Position numbers and translations under genes: made by a program
Part shown: positions 1-3,721 of the stretch, piece after piece
Position numbering within the stretch: the stretch's first letter is position 1
Layout of the letters: every line of letters starts with the position of its first letter
Source of the DNA: Lentimicrobiaceae bacterium
Lineage (GTDB): Bacteria > Bacteroidota > Bacteroidia > Bacteroidales > Lentimicrobiaceae
Length of the DNA stretch: 5,992 nucleotides
Assembly: GCA_028697695.1 (NCBI GenBank)
Contig: JAQVEI010000162.1
Coordinates: 1-5,992, forward strand
Direction: 5' to 3'
Notes under the pieces: model-generated
Seen by the model: only the letters and a program-made list of their open reading frames with translations
Database searches by the model: none
What the model was told of the DNA's origin: nothing

Positions 1-65
1 GAGGTTTTGTGCATCAATTCGTCGTAACTCTCGTTGATGTACGTAAGTAAATTTGTCGTTGCCAT
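1..65 (-). CDS. secE: Preprotein translocase subunit SecE, N-terminal fragment (runs off the window)
   Basis: Only the first 21 codons are inside the window. The ATG is at 65-63 and the frame is open to the edge. The visible peptide includes TYINESYDELMHKTS, which resembles the amphipathic cytoplasmic start of SecE just before its conserved Trp-Pro motif. SecE is the small inner-membrane clamp of the SecYEG protein-export channel; Bacteroidota versions are short, about 60-70 residues with one membrane helix. The gene starts 20 nt after tRNA-Trp, which follows tuf, the usual order in this phylum, with nusG and ribosomal protein genes expected next. No Shine-Dalgarno is visible. The membrane helix is outside the window, so identification rests on this short peptide plus position. 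Confidence 0.85.
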   Translation of the reverse strand, partial: MATTNLLTYINESYDELMHKT

Positions 66-85
66 TTAACCAGGTTTTTTATTTG

Positions 86-158
86 CACGGGTGGAGAGAC
101 TCGAACTCCCAACCAACGGTTTTGGAGACCGCTACTCTACCAATTGAGCTACACCCGT
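86..158 (-). tRNA. tRNA-Trp (anticodon CCA)
   Basis: A 73-nt cloverleaf on the minus strand. The acceptor stem ACGGGTG (158-152) pairs perfectly with CACCCGT (93-87), and the discriminator is G. The anticodon arm is CGGTC-TCCAAAA-ACCG-like with CCA in the loop, and a GTTCGAG T-loop is present. The 3' CCA is not encoded (GCAA follows), so it must be added by tRNA nucleotidyltransferase. It lies between tuf and secE, 20 nt before the secE start, and is probably cut from a longer tuf-secE transcript, since no good promoter precedes it. Confidence 0.96.
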
Positions 159-187
159 TTGAGTAAAATTCTTTAGAGAGTTTAACT

Positions 188-215
188 CTGCCATGTTCAT
201 TATTCAATATGGCAG
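188..215 (-). repeat. Inverted repeat between the tuf terminator and tRNA-Trp
   Basis: CTGCCAT (215-209) and ATGGCAG (194-188) form a perfect 7-bp stem around a 14-nt AT-rich loop. It directly abuts the tuf terminator hairpin, sharing base 215. A further 5-bp repeat AGAGT/ACTCT spans 177-189. These could fold in a read-through transcript ahead of tRNA-Trp as a processing site or second pause structure. The function is inferred and could be chance. Confidence 0.35.
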
Positions 216-254
216 AAATAAAGGCACCCCTGTTGGGAGGGATACCTTTATTTC
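215..254 (-). terminator. Hairpin terminator (or attenuator) after tuf
   Basis: Thirteen nt past the tuf stop is a 17-bp inverted repeat (254-238 with 231-215) with two G-U wobbles and a 6-nt loop. The GC-rich core, GGTATCCCT with AGGGGTGCC, is followed by TTTATTT, which can pair with an upstream AAATAAA. This A-tract/core/U-tract layout is typical of rho-independent terminators. The U-run is imperfect, and tRNA-Trp and secE lie downstream without an obvious promoter, so partial read-through is likely. Confidence 0.75.
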
Positions 255-267
255 AAAATAACTATTA

Positions 268-1455
268 TCACTCGATAATTTCCGTTACCTGACCTGCACC
301 AACGGTACGTCCACCTTCACGGATAGCGAAACGAAGGTTCTTGGCCATAGCAATGGGAGCAATCAATTTAACGTGAATGGTAAGGTTGTCACCAGGCATA
401 ACCATTTCCACTCCCTCGGGAAGATGCACTTCACCGGTTACGTCGGTAGTTCTGAAATAAAACTGTGGACGATATTTGTTGTGGAAAGGAGTATGACGAC
501 CACCTTCTTCTTTCTTCAGAATATACACCTCAGCTTTAAAGTCGGTATGAGGAGTAATGGATCCGGGTTTTGCAATAACCATTCCACGACGGATAGCATC
601 CTTATCTATACCGCGGAGCAATAGACCTGCGTTATCACCGGCTTCTCCGGTATCCAGAATCTTACGGAACATTTCCACTCCGGTAACCACTGATTTCAGT
701 TTATCAGCATCCAGTCCGATAATGTCAACAGGGTCGCCAGTGTGAATAACTCCGGTTTCAATACGACCGGTAGCAACAGTACCACGACCGGTAATTGAGA
801 ATACATCTTCCACCGGCATCAGGAAGGGTTTGTCAATATCACGAGGAGGCAGTGGGATCCAGGTATCCACAGCATCCATCAGTTCGAGAACTTTTTCAAC
901 CCAAACGGGCTCTTTGTTCAATCCACCAAGTGCTGAACCGCGGATAATGGGGGTATTGTCACCATCAAATCCGTAGAAGCTGAGCAGGTCGCGAATTTCC
1001 ATTTCAACCAGGTCGAGAAGTTCTTCATCATCCACCAGGTCAACTTTGTTCATGAAAACTACCAGACGGGGAACACCTACCTGACGAGCGAGCAGGATGT
1101 GCTCACGGGTTTGAGGCATGGGTCCATCGGTAGCAGCTACAACAAGGATAGCGCCGTCCATCTGGGCAGCACCGGTAACCATGTTCTTAACGTAGTCAGC
1201 GTGACCGGGGCAGTCAACGTGCGCGTAGTGACGGTTTTGTGTCTGATATTCGATGTGTGAAGTATTAATGGTAATACCTCTTTCTTTTTCCTCGGGGGCA
1301 TTGTCGATAGAGTCGAATGACCTTACCTCAGACCAACCTTTATCAGCAAGACACTGGGTGATGGCAGCGGTTAAAGTGGTTTTTCCGTGGTCAACGTGAC
1401 CAATGGTACCAACGTTAACGTGCGGTTTGGAACGATCAAATTTTTCTTTAGCCAT
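268..1455 (-). CDS. tuf: Translation elongation factor Tu
   Basis: EF-Tu is the GTPase that carries aminoacyl-tRNA to the ribosomal A site in the cytoplasm. The 395 residues match the family's usual length, and all G motifs are intact: GHVDHGKT at 19-26 (P-loop), RGITI at 59-63 (switch I with the Mg-binding Thr), DCPGH at 81-85 with catalytic His85, NKVD at 136-139 and GSAL at 173-176. Beta-barrel domains 2 and 3 follow from about residue 210, ending in the conserved [18 protein letters not shown] stretch. Gln125 and Ala377, at sites where kirromycin resistance arises, look wild type. The ATG at 1455 gives the canonical MAKEKFDR start; its leader is AT-rich with no Shine-Dalgarno, normal for highly expressed Bacteroidota genes. 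Four tRNA genes sit immediately upstream and a terminator hairpin follows the stop. Identification is essentially certain. Confidence 0.99.
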   Translation of the reverse strand: MAKEKFDRSKPHVNVGTIGHVDHGKTTLTAAITQCLADKGWSEVRSFDSIDNAPEEKERGITINTSHIEYQTQNRHYAHVDCPGHADYVKNMVTGAAQMDGAILVVAATDGPMPQTREHILLARQVGVPRLVVFMNKVDLVDDEELLDLVEMEIRDLLSFYGFDGDNTPIIRGSALGGLNKEPVWVEKVLELMDAVDTWIPLPPRDIDKPFLMPVEDVFSITGRGTVATGRIETGVIHTGDPVDIIGLDADKLKSVVTGVEMFRKILDTGEAGDNAGLLLRGIDKDAIRRGMVIAKPGSITPHTDFKAEVYILKKEEGGRHTPFHNKYRPQFYFRTTDVTGEVHLPEGVEMVMPGDNLTIHVKLIAPIAMAKNLRFAIREGGRTVGAGQVTEIIE

Positions 1456-1510
1456 ATTAAATAATTGTTAATTATTGTAAATTGTTAAACTTACATTCAA
1501 AAAAAAGTTG

Positions 1511-1582
<72 letters not shown>

Positions 1583-1630
1583 TTATAGATTACTTATTAC
1601 ATTTCACACAGCGGCCAGCCACTGTGATTG

Positions 1631-1703
1631 AGCGGAAGACGGGGCTCGAACCCGCCACCTATAGCTTGGAAGGCTATCGCTCTACCAAATGAGCTACTTC
1701 CGC
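1631..1703 (-). tRNA. tRNA-Gly (anticodon TCC)
   Basis: A 73-nt cloverleaf. The acceptor GCGGAAG (1703-1697) pairs perfectly with CTTCCGC (1638-1632), and the discriminator is U. The anticodon arm ATAGC-CTTCCAA-GCTAT shows UCC, reading GGA and GGG. No CCA is encoded. Only 11 nt separate it from tRNA-Tyr upstream, so the two must come from one precursor. It occupies the position of glyT in the E. coli operon. Confidence 0.97.
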
Positions 1704-1714
1704 TTGATGTGTTG

Positions 1715-1796
1715 TGGGGAGGGGAGGATTCGAACCTCCGAAGGCGTCGCCAACAGATTTACAGTCTGCCCCATTTGACCACTCTGGTACCTCCCC
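1715..1796 (-). tRNA. tRNA-Tyr (anticodon GTA), class II
   Basis: An 82-nt tRNA with a long variable arm, as expected for bacterial tRNA-Tyr. The acceptor GGGGAGG (1796-1790) pairs perfectly with CCTCCCC (1722-1716), and the discriminator is A. The anticodon loop CTGTAAA carries GUA between GCAGA and TCTGT; the T-arm is GGAGG-TTCGAAT-CCTCC. No CCA is encoded. It is second in the tRNA cluster, as tyrU is in E. coli. Confidence 0.97.
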
Positions 1797-1829
1797 AACT
1801 ATTCATCAAATAAATTAAATAAAGAACTG

Positions 1830-1903
1830 AGCCGATGGAGGGATTCGAACCCCCGACCAGCTGATTACAAATCAGCTGCTCTGGCCAACTGAGCTACATC
1901 GGC
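1830..1903 (-). tRNA. tRNA-Thr (anticodon TGT)
   Basis: A 74-nt cloverleaf, first gene of the tRNA-tuf operon. The acceptor GCCGATG (1903-1897) pairs perfectly with CATCGGC (1837-1831), and the discriminator is U. The anticodon arm GCTGA-TTTGTAA-TCAGC has UGU, reading ACA and ACG. No CCA is encoded. The mature 5' end is about 125 nt from the proposed transcription start, leaving a long leader to be removed by RNase P. Confidence 0.97.
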
Positions 1904-1976
1904 AGGATATATATTCTTGTGAAGGTCTAAACTGCCTTAGCTCCTTTAGTATCCCTTTTATTGCCATGCAAGCAAC

Positions 1977-1988
1977 TTGTCTAAGAAC
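1977..1988 (-). promoter_or_regulatory. boxA-like antitermination sequence in the tRNA-tuf leader
   Basis: GTTCTTAGACAA at 1988-1977 resembles the boxA element of rRNA leaders (forms such as GYTCTTTGACAA), differing at one position. BoxA in nascent RNA binds NusB-NusE (S10) and makes RNA polymerase resist early termination. It lies about 40 nt after the proposed start and 74 nt before the first tRNA, where such an element would act on an untranslated transcript. A tiny TTGC/GCAA hairpin follows. This is a pattern match only. Confidence 0.35.
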
Positions 1989-2002
1989 TTTATTCCTCTT
2001 TC

Positions 2003-2036
2003 AAAAAAAGCAGTCCTTCTTTTCAAAAAGGACTGC
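2003..2036 (-). terminator. Rho-independent terminator of the xerC-hpf transcript
   Basis: GCAGTCCTT (2036-2028) and AAGGACTGC (2018-2010) form a perfect 9-bp stem with a 9-nt loop, followed by seven consecutive U residues (2009-2003). It begins 64 nt after the hpf stop. The 5' base of the stem is also the last base of the -7 box of the following promoter, so transcripts starting there lack the 5' arm and cannot form the hairpin. Confidence 0.85.
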
Positions 2037-2066
2037 AAAAATAGAAACTATTTTAACACGAACAAA
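2036..2066 (-). promoter_or_regulatory. Bacteroidota-type promoter for the tRNA-tuf operon
   Basis: TTTG at 2066-2063, a 19-nt spacer and TATTTTTG at 2043-2036 match the Bacteroidota primary-sigma consensus (-33 TTTG, -7 TAnnTTTG) exactly. The start would fall near 2030-2027, inside the loop of the hpf terminator. This leaves a leader of about 125 nt before tRNA-Thr(UGU). No equally good promoter is visible between the terminator and the first tRNA. Confidence 0.6.
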
Positions 2067-2100
2067 AACTTTCTATCTTTTTTTGAATAATTATTTAAAA

Positions 2101-2397
2101 TTATTTTTGAAATTTCCCCTTATGCCTGCCCAATTGCTTACGAAGGGCACTAACAGCCAGATCAGTAGCTTCCTCAAATGTATTGCTTTGCTTGCGGGCA
2201 AATAAATCATTTCCTTTGATTAACAGCCGTATTTCTGCTACTTTATTGTCGGGTGTCTCAACATTTTCCAGTTTTAGGGTTACTTCACTCCCAATAATTC
2301 CATCGTAAACTCCCGATAACTTCTCCACCTTTTCGTTTATAAAACTATCCAGCTTACTGTCAGTTTTGAATTTTACTGAGTTAATGCTCACTTTCAT
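2101..2397 (-). CDS. hpf: Ribosome hibernation-promoting factor (HPF/RaiA family, short form)
   Basis: A 98-residue protein of the HPF/YfiA (sigma-54 modulation protein S30EA) family. Family members bind the 30S decoding region of idle ribosomes, blocking mRNA and tRNA sites during slow growth. The whole length is the single beta-alpha-beta-beta-beta-alpha domain. An N-terminal strand and helix include LDSFINEKVEKL (about 17-28), central strands include EVTLKLENV and KVAEIRLLIKG (about 38-62), and a C-terminal helix FEEATDLAVSALRKQLGRHKGK ends in the basic tail that contacts rRNA in this family. It lacks the extra dimerisation domain of long HPF. It starts 14 nt after the recombinase stop, behind a near-perfect Shine-Dalgarno, so the two are probably co-transcribed. 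A strong terminator follows. Growth-phase control is likely from the family, but the sequence does not show it. Confidence 0.93.
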   Translation of the reverse strand: MKVSINSVKFKTDSKLDSFINEKVEKLSGVYDGIIGSEVTLKLENVETPDNKVAEIRLLIKGNDLFARKQSNTFEEATDLAVSALRKQLGRHKGKFQK

Positions 2398-2400
2398 ACG

Positions 2401-2410
2401 TCCTCCTTTT
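2401..2410 (-). promoter_or_regulatory. Exceptionally strong Shine-Dalgarno of hpf
   Basis: AAAAGGAGGA at 2410-2401 includes the 8-nt AAAGGAGG fully complementary to the 16S rRNA 3' tail (CCUCCUUU). Only 4 nt separate it from the ATG at 2397. It fills the short gap after the recombinase stop. Such sites are rare in Bacteroidota, where most genes, including the others in this window, lack a full SD, so it also firmly fixes the hpf start. Confidence 0.8.
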
Positions 2411-2411
2411 T

Positions 2412-3302
2412 CTATGCCCTTGGATGGGCCTGTTTAAAAATGGTTTTTAAGCGTTCTATGCCAACATGGGTATACACCTGTGTAGCCGCCAGGCTGGCAT
2501 GTCCCAATAATTCCTTTATGGTATTCAATTCCGCTCCTTCATCAAGCAAATGTGTGGCAAAGCTATGGCGCAGAACGTGCGGACTCTTCCGTCCTTTGAT
2601 ACCCGCATTGCAAAGATAATGTTTTACAATACGATAAATAAACACCGGATAAGCCTTTTTTCCCTGATTGGTAACTATAATTTCTTTCACACCGGGCAAT
2701 GCTATGCCTGCACGTAATATTATGTATTCATCCAGCAATGCTGACAAATGCGGAAGAAGCGGTATAATTCGCTGTTTGTTGCCTTTACCGCTCACTTTTA
2801 TGGTGCTGCCCGAAATATCATAGTCATCCAGGGTGAGTCCAAGTAATTCCGTGCGCCTGATACCCGTACAATACAGTAACTCCATAACCATGAGATCGCG
2901 GCGTTCTTCAAATGTCAGGTCATCAAGTGATGATGATGGGGTGCCCAAAATGTTGCTCATTTCAGACTTTGAAATGGTGACTGGTAAACGTACAGGCTTT
3001 TTCAGGCTTGCCACCCGGCTGCTTATGCCTTGTGGATGGATGTTTTCTTTTTTAAGATAGTTTAAGTATGCCTTAAAAGAGGAGAGCTTACGGTTTATGC
3101 TGGTCGGGGTAAGCCCGGATTCAACCATGGATGCAAGCCAGGAACGAACCATAGGAGTGGTTAGTTCTGTATCTGAGATATTGCCGTAAGTGGATTGTAT
3201 ATAGGTTTCGAACTGTATCAGATCAGCTTTGTAGGCAGCAAAAGTATGCGCTGAACATCGTTTTACATTTTGAAGATACAGGTAGAAAGCAGTTCTTATC
3301 AT
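2412..3302 (-). CDS. xerC: Tyrosine recombinase of the XerC/XerD type
   Basis: A 296-residue tyrosine recombinase, the usual size for Xer proteins. XerC and XerD together resolve chromosome dimers at dif during division. An N-terminal SAM-like core-binding domain covers about residues 1-85 (FAAYKADLIQFETYI, SINRKLSSFKAYLNYL), and the catalytic domain about 105-290. All active-site residues are present: Arg149 in CTGIRRTELLGL, Lys173 in SGKGNKQR, His242 and Arg245 in PHVLRHSFATHLL, His268 in LLGHAS, and the nucleophile Tyr277 in QVYTHV. The ATG at 3302 gives a normal N-terminus; its leader is pyrimidine-rich without an SD. A promoter-like sequence lies 41 nt or more upstream, and hpf follows after 14 nt. 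No att sites, excisionase or phage genes are nearby, so a housekeeping Xer role is favoured over an element integrase. XerC rather than XerD is inferred mainly from the locus. Confidence 0.87.
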   Translation of the reverse strand: MIRTAFYLYLQNVKRCSAHTFAAYKADLIQFETYIQSTYGNISDTELTTPMVRSWLASMVESGLTPTSINRKLSSFKAYLNYLKKENIHPQGISSRVASLKKPVRLPVTISKSEMSNILGTPSSSLDDLTFEERRDLMVMELLYCTGIRRTELLGLTLDDYDISGSTIKVSGKGNKQRIIPLLPHLSALLDEYIILRAGIALPGVKEIIVTNQGKKAYPVFIYRIVKHYLCNAGIKGRKSPHVLRHSFATHLLDEGAELNTIKELLGHASLAATQVYTHVGIERLKTIFKQAHPRA

Positions 3303-3342
3303 GCAAAAAAAAGAAGAAAATTCAATTCCTTATAATAACGAC

Positions 3343-3373
3343 TAAAAATAGTACATTATTATGAAGAAACAAA
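3343..3373 (-). promoter_or_regulatory. Probable promoter of xerC-hpf
   Basis: TTTG at 3373-3370, a 19-nt spacer and TATTTTTA at 3350-3343 match the Bacteroidota consensus at all but the final base of the -7 box (A instead of G). The start would be near 3336, giving a 5' UTR of about 30 nt before the recombinase ATG. The -33 element overlaps a weak hairpin after rpsU. Confidence 0.45.
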
Positions 3374-3382
3374 ATTTTCTTC
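3363..3382 (-). terminator. Weak AT-rich hairpin after rpsU
   Basis: GAAGAAA (3382-3376) and TTTCTTC (3369-3363) form a 7-bp stem with a 6-nt loop, 28 nt beyond the rpsU stop. The stem has only two G-C pairs and no clean U-tract follows, so termination here would be leaky. It is the only hairpin I see in the 108-bp gap between rpsU and xerC. Confidence 0.3.
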
Positions 3383-3410
3383 CTTAAATCGCACTTAAAA
3401 AATAGGCGGC

Positions 3411-3605
3411 TTAGAGATCCTGAGCCTGTTGCAATTGTTGCACATAAATTGCATGCAACTTCTGCTCACGTTTTTTGATAGATGGTTTGGTAAATTTTTG
3501 CCTTTCGCGCAATTCTTTTACTACCCCGGTCTTTTCAAATTTCCTCTTGAGTTTCTTTAAGGCCCTGTCAATGTTTTCGCCTTCTTTCACGGGTACGATA
3601 ATCAT
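3411..3605 (-). CDS. rpsU: 30S ribosomal protein bS21
   Basis: A 64-residue, strongly basic protein matching bS21, which sits on the 30S platform near the 3' end of 16S rRNA. MIIVPVKEGENIDRALKKLKRKFEKTGV (1-28) is the family signature region. It is followed by the basic helix RERQKFTKPSIKKREQKLHA and a glutamine-rich tail IYVQQLQQAQDL typical of Bacteroidota versions. In this phylum, structural work on Flavobacterium johnsoniae ribosomes showed bS21, with bS18 and bS6, covering the anti-Shine-Dalgarno, which explains why most mRNAs there lack an SD. The ATG at 3605 is preceded by an SD-like tract and a 4-bp hairpin, and by a perfect consensus promoter at 3690-3660. It is the only gene on its apparent transcript, since a separate promoter precedes xerC; the hairpin between them is weak, so read-through is possible. 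Confidence 0.97.
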   Translation of the reverse strand: MIIVPVKEGENIDRALKKLKRKFEKTGVVKELRERQKFTKPSIKKREQKLHAIYVQQLQQAQDL

Positions 3606-3615
3606 AAGCGATACG

Positions 3616-3625
3616 CTCTCTTTCT
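3616..3625 (-). promoter_or_regulatory. SD-like tract and start-proximal hairpin of rpsU
   Basis: AGAAAGAGAG at 3625-3616 equals the anti-SD complement AGAAAGGAG with one extra A, so it could pair over nine bases with one bulge. Ten nt separate it from the ATG at 3605. Within that spacer, AGCG (3617-3614) and CGCT (3610-3607) can form a 4-bp hairpin with a TAT loop, touching the end of the tract. The pairing is inferred. Confidence 0.45.
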
Positions 3626-3633
3626 GTTAATGG

Positions 3634-3654
3634 TTAAAAAATCGATTTTTTTAA
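3634..3654 (-). repeat. AT-rich palindrome in the rpsU leader
   Basis: A 21-nt near-perfect palindrome centred on ATCGAT: TTAAAAAAA on one side and TTTTTTAA on the other, with one unpaired A. It lies 6 nt beyond the -7 box of the rpsU promoter, so it would form the very 5' end of the rpsU mRNA. It could be a 5' stabilising hairpin or an operator; A/T-tract bias could also explain it. Confidence 0.5.
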
Positions 3655-3659
3655 GGGTG

Positions 3660-3690
3660 CAAAGATATAACTTTTTTTATAAACCACAAA
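3660..3690 (-). promoter_or_regulatory. Perfect Bacteroidota-consensus promoter of rpsU
   Basis: TTTG at 3690-3687, exactly 19 nt, then TATCTTTG at 3667-3660: a full match to the -33 TTTG / -7 TAnnTTTG consensus of the Bacteroidota housekeeping sigma factor. Transcription would begin near 3655, giving a 5' UTR of about 50 nt. No terminator is visible between the peptidase stop (3722) and this promoter, so some read-through from upstream is possible. Confidence 0.75.
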
Positions 3691-3721
3691 AAATTAATCT
3701 TTGTTTTCTCACCCTCAGCAA

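Noticed and set aside
373..745. Two plus-strand open frames opposite tuf
   Set aside because: Both are antisense to EF-Tu and reflect constrained codon use on the real strand; no independent signal supports them.
1463..1488. Direct repeat AATTGTTAA, two copies 17 bp apart, just upstream of tuf
   Set aside because: The repeat lies in a low-complexity AT-rich leader where 9-base matches are expected. There is no matching promoter spacing or third copy.
1628..1813. Plus-strand 61-codon open frame over the tRNA cluster
   Set aside because: It is the antisense of tRNA-Gly and tRNA-Tyr. Such frames produce a well-known spurious protein family and have no independent coding evidence.
2037..2082. 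Inverted repeat ATAGAAA/TTTCTAT after hpf
   Set aside because: It is a 7-bp AT-only core with a 22-nt loop. The region is better explained by the promoter it contains and by the GC-richer terminator next to it.
2412..3302. Recombinase as the integrase of a mobile element using a nearby tRNA as attachment site
   Set aside because: No excisionase, cargo genes, duplicated tRNA 3' end or compositional shift are visible. The downstream tRNAs are intact and the surroundings are core genes.
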